Notes: generated from the letters alone by a model not told the origin. Shown: positions 20,778 through 32,311, counted from the stretch's first letter. The stretch is DNA of 64,000 nt from Diadophis punctatus similis (GCA_023053685.1 JALIGW010000002.1:45071278-45135277), one strand, 5' to 3'. A program made the numbers and translations.

Positions 20778-22422
20778 ATTGCCCCAAGGGTGCCCCGTAC
20801 TGCCCTTGCCCAGCAGAGTAGGAGCCCTGGTACCTATTGTATGGGGTCTCAGAAGGCCTGGAGCCTCGCCGGTAGGGAGGGGCCTTATTTTGGGACTTTT
20901 TATTGTAAGAGGGGAGGATTTTCCTCTTATCTTTGGTTTCCGTAGTGATCCGGTCTAGGGCCGGGCCAAACAGGGACTGACCAGAAATCGGAGCCGCAGC
21001 CAGCTTCCACTTATGCCGCAAATCGGCTGACCAGCCGCGGAGCCAGTGCATGCGCCTGGCCACCACCGCCGTTCCCATTGCCCTGGCCGCGAAACGACCA
21101 GCCTGGAGCGCGGAGTCAGAGGTAAATTGGGCCGCTGCAATTAATTTCTGAATATCCTGGTGAGCCCTTGTGTCGGCTTGTGGTATATGGTCCTGGAGAC
21201 CATGTAACCACTTCAAAGAAATGCGGCAAAAAAACGACGTTGTAGTCGAGGCTCTAACCGCCCAGGCCACCGCCTGGTGGGTTTTCTGAAGAATGGATTC
21301 TGTCCGACGTTCCTCCGGACGAAGAAGATCATCTGGCTCCCCGGGAACTGGGGCATTCGAATAGAGCGCCAACACGGGAGGGTCGACAGCCGGAACTGGA
21401 AGATGCTGCGCCAGGTGAGATGAGATGTTGAAATACCTCTTGTCTTGAGCGTTAGGCGCGGGCCCCGAGGTGGGCGTAAGCCACTGCTTTGTTATGGCAT
21501 CAACAAAGAGGTTAGGTGTCGGGATTACCTCGGTGGAAGAGGTTGAGGCTTCGCCAAATATGGGGTCACCCTGAACCGCAGAAGTCTGAGGGTCAGCAGC
21601 TGATGGTGGGATGTTGGCCGTGGCCCTGGCCTTATGGAGCAGGGAACGAAAAAGGCTGGGGTGGAAGAGGGAGGTAGATGTTGAAGGTTCGGGAGCCAGG
21701 TCCTCGTCCTCTGATAGCTGCGGATGGGGAGGATCGCATCCTCCTTGGCCCTCGTCAATTTCCCCTTCCTCCTTGTCCAGGTCTCCGGCCGGGATGGGGG
21801 AGCTGTGGACGGAGTAGTCATTGTCCTCCATGTCCTCAATGGTTGCAGGCTCAGGGACAGGCGGAGGTGAGACAGCTCTGGGGGGAGGACGGCTCTGGGA
21901 GGAGTGAGCCATGGCCTTGACAGCGGCCTCAATCCCTCGCTTAATGGCGTCATCCATTCTCTGTTGGACAGCAGGATCGTCCAGTGGGTCATTGTGAGCC
22001 GCTGATGTGACCCTACGGTGAGAGGAGCGACCCTGGGAGCAGCGAGCACCCCAAAGGTCCCCTTCTTTGAGATGAACACCCGGGTTGTCCAGGGAGACAT
22101 CTTCAGGTGAGCAAGACTGCCCCACCCCTTGTGGCAGGTAATGAGGTGTCACATCCCCCGGGCCACGGGCTGGTGTCCTGGGAGAGGGGGGACCCGCAAG
22201 TGTGCCCCCTGATGTAGGCCGGGACGAGCCTTTGTGCCCCTCCCCTTTAGAAGCCGTTTTTGAAGGCTTCTTGGTCGTAGGGGGGGGTGATGTGAGGGGG
22301 GATCTGTCCCTGTGCTCATTGGTGGCACGTGGCAGAGAGGAATCCTCCTTTGATCTTTCGGTAGGGCAAGGCCTGGATGACTTAGACTTGGCCTTGCCCT
22401 GCCTGTGAGCGCCCTCAGCCAT
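20653..22422 (-). CDS. DIRS 2 gag-like protein, intact frame
   Basis: A 589-aa open frame from the ATG at 22422. The frame is open slightly further, but only with a non-ATG codon. It has a basic, Ser/Pro-rich N-terminus, a middle region with acidic clusters (KEEGEIDEG-type, SEDEDLAPEP), a helical domain with PTPNLFVDAITKQW and GRFAARAMGTAVVARRMHWL, and a C-terminal Tyr/Gly/Gln-rich low-complexity tail (GSYSAGQGQYGAPLGQYGAS) before RPYHRYK-stop. The tail looks like prion-like/RGG-type RNA-binding sequence. There is no zinc knuckle. It is the only undamaged ORF of this element. Confidence 0.8.
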   Translation of the reverse strand: MAEGAHRQGKAKSKSSRPCPTERSKEDSSLPRATNEHRDRSPLTSPPPTTKKPSKTASKGEGHKGSSRPTSGGTLAGPPSPRTPARGPGDVTPHYLPQGVGQSCSPEDVSLDNPGVHLKEGDLWGARCSQGRSSHRRVTSAAHNDPLDDPAVQQRMDDAIKRGIEAAVKAMAHSSQSRPPPRAVSPPPVPEPATIEDMEDNDYSVHSSPIPAGDLDKEEGEIDEGQGGCDPPHPQLSEDEDLAPEPSTSTSLFHPSLFRSLLHKARATANIPPSAADPQTSAVQGDPIFGEASTSSTEVIPTPNLFVDAITKQWLTPTSGPAPNAQDKRYFNISSHLAQHLPVPAVDPPVLALYSNAPVPGEPDDLLRPEERRTESILQKTHQAVAWAVRASTTTSFFCRISLKWLHGLQDHIPQADTRAHQDIQKLIAAAQFTSDSALQAGRFAARAMGTAVVARRMHWLRGWSADLRHKWKLAAAPISGQSLFGPALDRITTETKDKRKILPSYNKKSQNKAPPYRRGSRPSETPYNRYQGSYSAGQGQYGAPLGQYGASQGSYAPRQRSAADRPYRGGQSKRPFRGAGGRPYHRYK

Positions 22423-23161
22423 GCACGCGATTTTCAACAAGTTATTTTATTTAGCAGCTCCTCGCACGATTTCCTCCCTCTCTGTAGCTTCGTAGCACTT
22501 GTCTCGAGAGCTAGAGCACACTGCGCATGCGCGGGCTCTTTACTCGATCGTGGAATCTGCCCAGCAACTGATGACGAGTAGTGCAGCCAATCAGGAGAGC
22601 CGATTTGGGAAATTCAAAATGGCCGCCGTGACGTCAGTGACGAATTCGCAAACGGCCGTTCCCGCCAAGATAGAGAGGCTCGGGCGACGGATTTAGGCCT
22701 GCCGGCTTGACGGCTGAGGCAACCGCAGCGAGAGAGAGGGAGAGAGAGAGGTAGGCCTGGCAGAGAAGGGCTCTGCTTGGGGCGGCCGGAAGCAACACAG
22801 TTCGTAGAAATGGCTGTGGGAGGATCGGCCTCCAGCCGGAGGGGGGGAAAAAACCTTTGGCGGCTTTGAAGGATCTCTCTTGCTTTTCCCCCCAGACAGA
22901 TAGCAAGGGTGGCCAAAGATGGCAAAAGGCCTCCCCTTAATTCGCCCTGTAGCCCTGGTTGGCTGTCAGGGCCGTCGTATGCAGCTGGGCAGCTGCCCAC
23001 GCCGCGCTCAACCCAAGGATGACAGCTGTCAATCAGGGGAGACTTTGGGATCACGTAGAATGGCACTCACGATAAGCAGCAATCAGGAAATTAAGATCAG
23101 CAACGGTGGAACTAGCCTCCAAGCACAGGAAAAAGCACAATGCCCTTTGGCTACGGACCGA
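22423..23161 (-). other. DIRS 2 leader region
   Basis: Untranslated leader between promoter repeat and gag. It holds TGCGCATGCGCG near 22523 and, in the stretch 22614-22645, AAAATGGCCGCCGTGACGTC, that is an ATGGC-type YY1-like site beside a CRE-like site. Confidence 0.5.
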
Positions 23162-23283
23162 GATTAAAAGAGGGAGTGCCAATCTGAGAGGGCACTATTT
23201 ATACCTTTTTTAAGACTCGGTCCTATTGGCTAGGGGGCAGATTTAACCCATTCTTGGAGGCTAGCTCCGCCCACTATGGAGAA
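23162..23283. repeat. DIRS 2 terminal repeat (promoter end)
   Basis: Inverted copy of about 17235-17346. Minus-strand TATAAATA at 23196-23203 is the likely promoter. Confidence 0.9.
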
Positions 23284-24134
23284 AAAACAGGATAGGATGC
23301 ATATCCTCCAGAGATAAAATGTTCAGAAACCAATCTATGTAGAAAAGTTGAAATAAGCAAAATCTGAACACGTTCCTAGAAAGAATTGTAATTGTGTTTC
23401 GGGGAAAATAAATAAATCCCACCCAGAAGTCTAGAAGGGCAATACCTGATATTCCATCATGAGCCAAAGTCAGCAAAGAAAATCTCTATTTCTATAGCAA
23501 TCCCGAGAAGACTAAATTCTAGGCACACATTTCAAGTAATAGTAGGAAATCTAAAAACTTTGCTTTGAGCATGAGAACCCCTGGGTGAGGGTTTCCCTTG
23601 CCACAATAGTCAAGTTATTTATGCCTTCAATACATATATTAAAAACAATGTTTAACTGTTTTCAAAAACACAATAATGTTACTCAGTTTTAAAAGAAATG
23701 ATGATTATAATGACAACTACAGAAGTATCTCATCATTCTCTATGGTGCTGCTCAAGCTACCTTAGATGGGGCTTCTTCCTGCTTCTTTAGACTTATAAAA
23801 AGCTTACCAAAAACTGTAGATAGTTCGACAAAAATTGAATTGACATGATTTGTATTTGTATTTATAATACAAAAGAAACAAAATTAGTTAAATCCAACTA
23901 GTTATGCAATTATTTATTGCAACTCTTGACTCTTCCAAGGATTTGCTGATCCAAAATGTTGTGCTCTAACTTTGCAGTGAGCTCAGTTGAAATAAAGGAT
24001 TTTATCTAGGATTCATTTAGAGTGTAAAAGAGCAAAAATATACATTGTTTTATTTCCAGTTTAAATTAGAACAAAATGTTGGTGCTCCGTGCACCTTGGT
24101 CACAAGGGGAAACGTGCGACTTCCTCTCAGCCCC
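23284..24134. other. Unique AT-rich spacer
   Basis: No gene or clear repeat seen. Confidence 0.4.
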
Positions 24135-24308
24135 GAGACACTGGCCCGACCCAGCCATTTCTCTTCATTGCTGTTGTTGGCGCCTCCATGGCCTGCCTGC
24201 TGCTCTTGCAGCACAGTTACATTTAACGCGCTTCACAATGGGGGAAATGGCGTCCCCTCCTCCTCCTGGAGCCCATTATCGGCTGCAGCCGGGTCGGGCC
24301 AGTGTCTC
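24135..24308. repeat. GC-rich inverted repeat
   Basis: GAGACACTGGCCCGACCC at 24135-24152 is the exact reverse complement of 24291-24308, with 138 bases between. The block is GC-rich in AT-rich surroundings. It may be a small foldback element; its family is unknown. Confidence 0.6.
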
Positions 24309-24423
24309 AGGATAGAGAGCAGGTTGTGCATCTCCCTGAGTGACCAAGATGCATCCAGCACCAACAAAGGCTGAAGAAACATCCGCGAGACCCAGAGAGC
24401 GCTGGAGAATCAGAATGAGAATG

Positions 24424-24431
24424 AGAGAGAA

Positions 24432-24485
<54 letters not shown>

Positions 24486-24526
24486 AGGGAGGGAGGGAGG
24501 GAGGGAGGGAGGGAGAGAGAGGGAGG

Positions 24527-24589
<63 letters not shown>

Positions 24590-24624
24590 GGAGGGAGGGA
24601 GGGAGGGAGAGGGAGAGAGAGATA
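24424..24624 (+). repeat. (GA)n/(GGGA)n purine tract
   Basis: About 200 bp of mixed GA and GGGA units, all purine on this strand. It ends next to the LTR-like element. Confidence 0.97.
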
Positions 24625-24630
24625 GGTCTG

Positions 24631-25298
24631 CAGGAATTAAAATTATGAATTTAATGGTCCCTGAGGTCCGTGTTCTGACCAAGGCTTTCTGAGTCAGTAA
24701 CAATCACAAGCTTAGTCCCAAAAACCCTCTTTTTATTTAAACGGCTGTGAATTATGTTCATTCACAGCCCGTAATGAGTCCCAAGCAATTTGTAAATAGT
24801 CCAACAGAAATCTGCCACAGTCTTTCAGAGTAAGACTGATAAGCACCCACCTTTATTTTCCTTGACATGCTGCCAAAGACTTAATTGCCAATTATCTTGG
24901 CAAGGCCAAAACGGAGCACAAAGTCAAGACAGAGCTTCAGAGTTTAAACCGACCAAAACGAACAAAGTTGCTTCCTGCAAAGGCTCATGTCCCTTTGCTC
25001 CTCCTTTATGTCTTATGGGAGGGGCCAATTATCTCCAAGCCTTACTCCCGAGTTGCCCTTTTTGTCTTAACTGTTCTTGCCTTCTGGCAGCTCTGCGCAT
25101 GCGCGCACTGGGATCAGACTCCCCCTGTTCCTCTGCCTCACTGATGTCAGCCTCTGGAGGCTCCCAAATGGCCCTGGCCCTATCTCTGCCTCTGATGCAG
25201 AGCCTTCCCCAGACTCCAGGACTGGCCCATGTTCCTCCCTAGCCTCCTCATTGTGCGACTCTGCTGCCAGCTCTGCAGGCCACAGGCGAACCACAACA
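24631..25298 (-). mobile_element. Probable solo LTR
   Basis: Read on the minus strand it begins TGTTGTGGTTCGCC and ends near CTGCA. The 5-bp direct repeat gtctg flanks it (24626-24630, 25299-25303). AATAAA on the minus strand lies at about 24733-24738, roughly 100 bp from the end, as in an LTR. It includes TGCGCATGCGCG at about 25093. The ends are not perfectly TG...CA, so the boundary could be off by a few bases, and the family is not identified. Confidence 0.5.
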
Positions 25299-25303
25299 GT
25301 CTG

Positions 25304-26201
25304 AAAGGTTGGGGATCCCTGCTCTAAAGCTCTTTGGTGATTGTGAAGTCTTCTCTGCAATGGAGAAAATATCATTCATTAGGAAGATGGAAAGAGAAAG
25401 GCAGCTTCTATGACGCACTTTGTCACAATTCTGTATAGAATTCACTTATTAATGGATTGACATAGAAGATGCATGGCAGGAGTTATTAACATTTGACAGT
25501 AGACGTTTTAACGAACTATACCTGCCTATATAAAACAATACTAAAAGTCCCTGAAGTGTAACGTCCTTTTTTAGTTTGAAAAGATAGGCAATAAGGTACA
25601 ATATCTCTAAATTCTGAATGTTTCTGACAGCTTTAACAACTTTAACAGCTTTAACTTTAACAACGATCAGTTATGTATTAGGCTGTGTGGAAATGAAAAG
25701 AATCGGTCCACGCATCAGAGGATTCACACTATATAAACTGAAGGGACAAAAGATGTAATCAATCAAGATTTTTATTCCACTCACAATAGGGAATGAAGTG
25801 AATGTGTCCAGTGAGATCACAGGAAAGAAACACTTTAAAAGATTGTGTAGAAGGTAGACTGCAGTGGGGATGTTGGGGCAGATTAAGTGCTGTTACAAAA
25901 GGCAGCTTTAAGCACAGAAAAATAAGATCCGGGCCTGGTTTTTTCATGGAGACTTTCCCCCCCTCTTTTGTCACATTGCTCTAAAAGTTAATTAGCTCAA
26001 AATAACTCAGAACATTGACCTCCTTTAAGAAATATGTGGGTTTGGAGAATACATTTGAGAGCCGGGTTCATTAAATATGGACTTCTTGTTGCTTAAAACA
26101 ATTGGCATTCCAATCGCAGAAACTATTCTGTGATTATCTGATCAACTCGGAGTAAAAGCTAAACTGATGAAGCAGTTATATCCTTTTTTATATGAGTGAT
26201 A
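25304..26201. other. Unique spacer, possible hAT end
   Basis: AAGGTTGGGGATCCCTGCTCT at 25305-25325 resembles the terminus of an older hAT element. Otherwise nothing seen. Confidence 0.35.
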
Positions 26202-26496
26202 CAGGGGTGGGTTCTGGTTTTCTTCGCTGCCAGTTTGCTCCTTGACGTGCTGTGTGGGCATGAGCACGGTGCACACTATGCACGTGCTTCGCACGTGTGC
26301 GCATGCACAGTGCTAAAAAAGCCAGCTTCTGCGCATGTACAGAAGCAAAAAACAAGATGGTGGCACCTACACCGCTGCCGCAAAGGCTGGTTCAGTGGCG
26401 TGGCAGGCCTGAGTCGCTGTCAGTTCCAGCGACCCAGGCCACCAAGTTACTACCGGTTCCATAGAACTGGTCTGAACCAGGAGGAACCCACCTCTG
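26202..26496 (+). mobile_element. hAT MITE, copy 3
   Basis: CAGGGGTGGGTTC...GGAACCCACCTCTG with the perfect 8-bp duplication gagtgata (26194-26201, 26497-26504). The interior has CTTCGCTGCCAG, GCGCATGCACAG and CAAGATGGTGGC. Confidence 0.92.
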
Positions 26497-26504
26497 GAGT
26501 GATA

Positions 26505-27366
26505 CAGAAAACTCTGAAGCTCATCTTCTTATGAAATCCCAGGGAAGTAATAAATGAAATCCTTATTAGGATGAATTGTTATCTCTTTTATGGACACTCA
26601 TTTTTGTTTGCATAGGTTAAAATTTGAAAGACTCCAGAAGGAGAAAAATTATAAATGGGTATAATAAGTGTATTTTGCTGTGACCGGATAACTCCTGTAT
26701 ACTTTAAAGAGGGGAAGAAAGGAAGATCCAGTTATCTTTTTTTTCTGAGTGGAAATTGTTTTGGAACCTAAGAAAGCACAAGAGGAATGTGGATTTCTTT
26801 TTTGTCTCTCTAAAGTTAATAAGATCTGACCGGCTTAGAATCAGTTAAGCAAGCAAGGATTAGCCCATTGAAAAGTCTATAAGCCAGAGATATGTATCAT
26901 GCAAAATCCCTTTTACCTTTGATTTGTCTTTGGGAGGATTCTGTGGCACAGAAGATGTTTTAATTAAATCTATTCACATCAAATTGAAAATGCCTCATCG
27001 GAACAGAAATTATCCTTCATTTTCATATGGCATTAATGAATTTGCCCATGCAAGCTGTGACCTATTTCAAAGGATTCATAGAATGATAAGCTAAAACCAT
27101 ATTTTAAATTTAGCTCAATTCTCACAAAGGGTGAGTTTGACTGATTACTGTATTGAAGCAAACCCAAATGCTTAAAAAAAAACATTATACAACCGTTAAG
27201 AGAAATGAAGTCTATGTAGCTATTTGTAATTGTTGTGATGTGATGCACTGAAAGGTATGTCTTGCATCCAGATTTCATCTTGGGGAGTGTAGCTCCTTTT
27301 CTAATGTTCAGTTTTAGTTTCAGATCAAAATTACTTTGATCATAGGAAAAGAGAAGGAAGAGCTCA
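26505..27366. other. Unique AT-rich spacer
   Basis: No gene or clear repeat seen. Confidence 0.4.
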
Positions 27367-27485
27367 TGAATAGAATAGAATAGAATGGAATGGAATGGAA
27401 TGGAATGGAATGGAATGGAATAGAATAGAATAGAATAGAATAGAATAGAATAGAATAGAATAGAATAGAATAGAATAGAATAGAA
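27367..27485 (+). repeat. (GAATA)n with internal (GAATG)n
   Basis: Pentanucleotide array whose central block changes from GAATA to GAATG and back. It abuts the 3' end of a minus-strand LINE and is its tail. Confidence 0.97.
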
Positions 27486-27756
27486 TTCTTTATTGGCCAA
27501 GTGTGATAGGATACACAAGGAATTTGTCTTCGGTGCATATGCTCTCAGTGTACATAAAAGAAAAGATACATTTGTCAAGAATCATGAGGTACAACACTTA
27601 ATGATTGTCATAGGGTACAAATAAGCAATCAGGAAACAATCAATATTAATATAAATTGTAAGGATACAAGCAACAAGTTACAGTCATACAGTCATAAGTG
27701 GGAGGAGATGGGTGATAGGAACGATGAGAAGACTAATAGTAATAGTAATGCAGTAA
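27486..27756 (-). mobile_element. L3/CR1-group LINE 3' end, copy 1
   Basis: Near-identical to 32334-32600 (TTCTTTATTGG, GGTGCATATGCTCTCAGTG, CATACAGTCATAAGTGGG). It is the 3' untranslated end only, 5' truncated just before the reading frame. In snakes such LINE ends are known to seed AATAG-type microsatellites. Confidence 0.85.
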
Positions 27757-28610
27757 TTGCTTGGTTGCATCCAACTAATATGCAAACCTGCCTCAAAAAA
27801 TTTATTGAAAATTTTAATTTCTGTATAGGAATGCCTGCAGGGTATGGTTTTAAAAGAACAAGTTGGTGGCTGCAATATGCTTCAGTTGTTTCCCACCCTC
27901 CCTTAATCTCACCTTTTAGACTGCCTAGTGACATAAATTCACCCCTCACTGTGTGGCATCAGCAAAGTCCATTAATTTTGTTTTCTATCAGAATCACTTG
28001 ACTCTATGCATTTCTGGGCAGAAAAGGTACAAAATTTAAAAATCCCACTAAAACCAGAATGTTTTAATTTATATAGATGGTTGAAATTATACCGAGTGAG
28101 CAGATCAAAATTAAAACCAGAAACATAAATGGGAAGCCAAAAAAGGATGAAGCAGATTCAGTTAATCACTTATTTCAATTATAGAATTTTAAGGCTGTGT
28201 TTAAATTTCTTTTGGAAGTTCATTAGAATTAAATACCCTTAAATTTTACCTAAATAATATCACAATATTGCCCAGAATTATTATTTCAGTATAATGCTGA
28301 GAATGTTAAGAAACTATGTCAGAGAGACAATGAATTAATATTGTATGTGGTGCATTTTTCACATTTTATTTCATGGCACCTTCAGTTTCACTTAAAATGT
28401 TCAAACATAATATGAATACAGTATGTATTCATTCCCTATTATGAATTTTTAACAGTGTTAGTATTTTAATCTTTAGCTAAACAATATTTCTATTTTGTGT
28501 GCTTAGATCCAGTCAAGGTCTGGATGAGAGAGATGGAAGCTCTGTATCCTGTTTTGAATTCAGTATAACAATGGGACCTTCTTACATTGGATGTGAAATC
28601 ACTTCTGACA
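27757..28610. other. Unique AT-rich spacer
   Basis: No gene or clear repeat seen. Confidence 0.4.
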
Positions 28611-28637
28611 TGTCTGTCTGTCTGTCTGTCTGTCTGT

Positions 28638-28719
<82 letters not shown>

Positions 28720-28769
28720 ACCTACCTACCTACCTACCTACCTACCTACCTACCTACCTACCTACCTAC

Positions 28770-28842
<73 letters not shown>
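28611..28842 (+). repeat. Four-block compound tetranucleotide array
   Basis: Successive blocks of (TGTC), (CTGC), (CTAC) and (CTAT). Each block differs from the next by one transition. The repeating Cys-Leu-Pro-Ala and Tyr-Leu-Ser-Ile frames here are translation of the array. Confidence 0.97.
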
Positions 28843-29128
28843 CATCCTGTGGAACCAACTCCCTCCAGAGATCAGCAGTCCCCACCCTGCTGGCTTTCCG
28901 CAAAGCAATAAAAACCTGGCTCTTCTGGCAGGCGGGGTGAAAGTGAGACCAAGCAGACTATATTTGGGTCTCCCCCCCGGTTATGAATGTTGGATGTTTT
29001 TTTAATTTTTATATCTTTTTAATTGCTATATGTTTTTATACCTGTAATAGATTTGACATGTTGTGAGCCGCCCAGAGTCCCCCGGGAGTTGGGCGGCATA
29101 CAAATCTATTTAATTAAATTAAATTAAT
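28843..29128 (+). mobile_element. L2/CR1-type LINE 3' end between microsatellites
   Basis: Matches the end of the 44757-47127 LINE: GGAACCAACTCCCTCCAGAG, CTGGCTTTCCGCAAAGC, and the 3' hairpin GCCGCCCAGAGTCC...GGGAGTTGGGCGGC. It is 5' truncated and followed by the (ATCT)n tail. Confidence 0.9.
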
Positions 29129-29130
29129 TA

Positions 29131-29132
29131 AA

Positions 29133-29211
<79 letters not shown>

Positions 29212-29264
29212 CATCCATCCATCCATCCATCCATCCATCCATCCATCCATCCATCCATCCATCC
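29131..29264 (+). repeat. (ATCT)n(ATCC)n microsatellite
   Basis: Tail of the preceding LINE fragment, switching from ATCT to ATCC units near 29210. Confidence 0.97.
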
Positions 29265-30378
29265 TTTATCTATCATCATCTTAACTGCCCATCTCTCTCA
29301 GACATTCTTACATAGAAACACTAAAATCAATCAGACTTAGATTGGTCATGATTTAGTATCACAGTTCTCTTAATCTATTCTTTTTTTCTGTAAAAATACT
29401 GATTTAACAGTATTATAAGTGACTTTGCTCTATTCCTGAATAAAGAAATTTACTTTCACTTCTTTCCCATTAGCTGTGGGAATGTTTATAACAGTACTGT
29501 TCCATAACTAGTTTCTCTCAACATTTATTACATCTTGCAATTGTTAGTTGTGGGTGTGTATTTCTCTAACACAATCCAGATCTTATATCTATTTTGTATC
29601 TTTTACTCTTGCCATATCAAACCAATGGTCTAAAACTTCAGAAGGATTAACAACTCTCCAAACATATTGAAGTTGAAGATTGTGTTGCTGGCATTTTGTG
29701 GGTCGATCTGTCAATTACCTTGAAGACCCATGACGAGCCAGGTGTTGGTATAATTACAATATGAAACTGGCTTGCTGAGTCACTGCAATTCACAGCACCC
29801 TAGAGCAGAACTCTCAAGAATTTTCAATTTTCTATGGGAAATTGTGTTTCTATGGATTATTTGTGTTCATCTCTGCAGAAGCAGAGCCAGACACATTTCT
29901 GGGCATTTTAAAAAGCAAATTAATGGGAATCACTATCTGTGAATCTGTTTTGCTTGTCCAGGATCACGTTTCTGGGGTCCGAACTACTGCTTGAATTGAC
30001 AAAAATCCCCAAATATTTTGTTATTGCTAGGAAGCTGGATGATAAAAGATGCTAAAAAAATGAATGTTTTCAAGTTGGAAGGGAACGGTTTCAAACTATT
30101 TGTTATTATTGTTTCAAAAAATAAATAGGACACTTTGTAACACTAATAGAAAATGTTTTCACATAGTCATCCAGCCATCCTTCATGTTTTGTGATTTTCC
30201 ATCTACCCAGCCATTTTCTTTCAGCCACAAGAATTGCTAAACCATTTCTACATTTCTCTTCCTGGATAGCAATGTGGTATTCATAATGATCCCTAGTTAG
30301 TACAGAAAAAAAGTTCTACAAAACAATAGAATACATGTTTAAAAAGTGCAAATAAATCTTCTTTTAGATTTTTTAAAG
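29265..30378. other. Unique AT-rich spacer
   Basis: No gene or clear repeat seen. Confidence 0.4.
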
Positions 30379-30920
30379 CAGGGGTGAAATCCAGCAGGTT
30401 CTGACAGGTTCTGGAGAACTGGTAGCGGAAATTTTGAGTAGTTCGGAGAACCGGTAGTGGAAATTTTGAGTAGTTCAGAGAACCAGCAAATACCATCTCT
30501 GGCTGGCCCTAGAATGGGGTGGGAATGGAGATTTTGCAATATCCTTCCCTCAGGAGCAATGGTCCCTCTAACGTTAGAAAATGGCACGCGGCAATTGGAA
30601 ACTGCTGTGCGCCATTCTCTAGTCATGTGCGCGGGCGCGCAGTCGCGCAGCCTCTGATATTAGAAAATGGCATGCGTCAGTTGGAACATGCTGCGCACTG
30701 TTCTCTCATTACGTACGCGGCCGCGCAGCTGTGCAGCTGCGCAGCTTAGAGGGAACATTGCTCAGGAGTGTGGAGCGAATGGGAATTTTGCAGTATCCTT
30801 CCCCTGGAGTAGGGTGGGAATGGAGATTTTGCAGTATCCTTCCACTGCCACGCCCACCAAGCCACGCCCACCAAGCTACACCACGCCCACCAAGCCACGC
30901 CCACAGTGATTTCACCACTG
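30379..30920 (+). mobile_element. hAT MITE, copy 4 (GTGAAAT subfamily)
   Basis: CAGGGGTGAAATCC...GATTTCACCACTG with near-perfect duplication ttttaaag/tttttaag (30371-30378, 30921-30928). The interior has short internal duplications (TTTTGAGTAGTTCGGAGAACC twice; ATTTTGCAGTATCCTTCC; CCACGCCCACCAAGC repeated). Confidence 0.9.
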
Positions 30921-31066
30921 TTTTTAAGTCACTAGAAAAATATAAAAATACAATGCAGCGCCCCTGAGAAATTTAGTTTTAGTTTTATTAAGAGTCATTC
31001 TTTATATTATACATTCAGATTGTGTTGTTTAAAAGTTTTTTAAAGTTATTTTCCAATATCTCAGTT

Positions 31067-31230
31067 AACAGAGTTGGAAGGGATCTTGTAGGCCTTCTAG
31101 TCCAACCTCTGCTCAAGCATGAGACCCTGTACCATTTCAGACAAATGATCATCTAATCTCTTCTTTAAAAACTCACAACTTCTGAAGGCAAATCAAATTA
31201 ATCAGCATTCCACTGATTAATTGTTCTAAT
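31067..31230 (-). mobile_element. CR1 LINE 3' end
   Basis: Minus-strand copy: AACAGAGTTGGAAGGGATC, then CTAGTCCAACC. 5' truncated. Confidence 0.85.
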
Positions 31231-32311
31231 CTCCTGCAATAATGCTCACAGAAGTACACTATATATTCGGAATTATAAATACTGATGCATGGAGCATTCT
31301 TAACATATATCGGACAAATCTGGCTATCAATGAGTAATTTAGAATACTAATATATTCTCATATAGTGTAACTTTGCTGTAAGACCACCAGGGATGGGCAA
31401 AAACTTCTTTGCTGATGTTTTTATAATATTAACTTTAACCTTGATCTGTTTTATATACCTCATAATTTTTTTTTCCAGAAGACACATTCCAACTTACAAA
31501 AAAGATTATTCTTCACTCTTTGCATCTTTGGTAAACAGAAAATACATCACACTCTTTTGGTAAGCACTCTTAACACTCTTTTGTTCATCTTGCAATAATG
31601 CAACATGTAAGCAAAAAAAGGTTTAATTCAAGTTTACTTTATAAGACTTCTATGGTGGCATTCTGTGGACCAGACTGTGTGCTTCAAGAAGCCTTCAGTA
31701 TTCTCTCAAAGTTTTATCTCACCTTGGAGTGTGCTCTTTATCAGGCTTTGTAGCTGGATTTTTGTGGCATGAGAAAATCCTGGAAAGGAATAGAGAATAT
31801 TATTGTTTACTAATTACAAGTGTAGAAAATTGATTGATTTTACAGAAGAGCAAATAGATAATATGAGCCTGACTGTAACGCTGACTCTAACTATGGAGAT
31901 CTTGATTGTGATGCTGACTATAACTATGGCGTACCACTTGAGCAAAAAAGTATTAAGGGCACTGGAAGACAAAAGAGTGAGAAAAAAGAGATAAGAATGC
32001 CTTTCATTTTTGGATTATAATATAATGACAACCACAAGAAAAGTGGCAAGAATGGAGAGAAGGAGAGAATGCTAGAATAACCCACAGAGAGAGGAATTAC
32101 ATCAGTTTTGCTTCAGGCAGTAAGCTAGCTGAATCACTTGATACTAAATTGACAGCTTTTTTTTGGAGAAAACGAATGGATAAAAGACTTGGAAAGATGA
32201 AAGAGGAGATGAAGAAGTTAAGAAGATGGAAAGCTCTTAAACCAGAGATGTAAAACAAATAATGACGAAGTGGAAATGTTGGAAAGTAAAATAGATTTAT
32301 AGATAGAGTTG
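31231..32311. other. Unique spacer
   Basis: No gene supported. A 63-codon frame near 31803 with a hydrophobic stretch has no recognised family. Confidence 0.35.

Larger units (their letters stand above)
17196..23283 (-). mobile_element. DIRS retrotransposon, element 2
   Basis: A second full DIRS layout, about 6.09 kb, minus strand, clearly diverged from the first in all proteins. The terminal repeats (about 17235-17346 and 23162-23276), internal complementary region (17587-17682), inward TATAAATA, gag, RT/RNase H/methyltransferase-like and recombinase ORFs are all present. Lesions: RT active site YLDN, a frameshift in the methyltransferase-like region and one nonsense codon in the recombinase. 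The leader carries TGCGCATGCGC and TGACGTCA. Confidence 0.95.

Noticed and set aside
24410..24703. Ser/Leu-rich minus-strand frame
   Set aside because: Translation of the (GA)n/(GGGA)n tract.
28499..29005. 168-codon Cys/Leu/Pro/Tyr-rich frame
   Set aside because: It is the translation of the compound microsatellite.
28611..29264. CRISPR-like regular repeats
   Set aside because: They are uninterrupted tetranucleotide arrays with no spacers, in a vertebrate genome.
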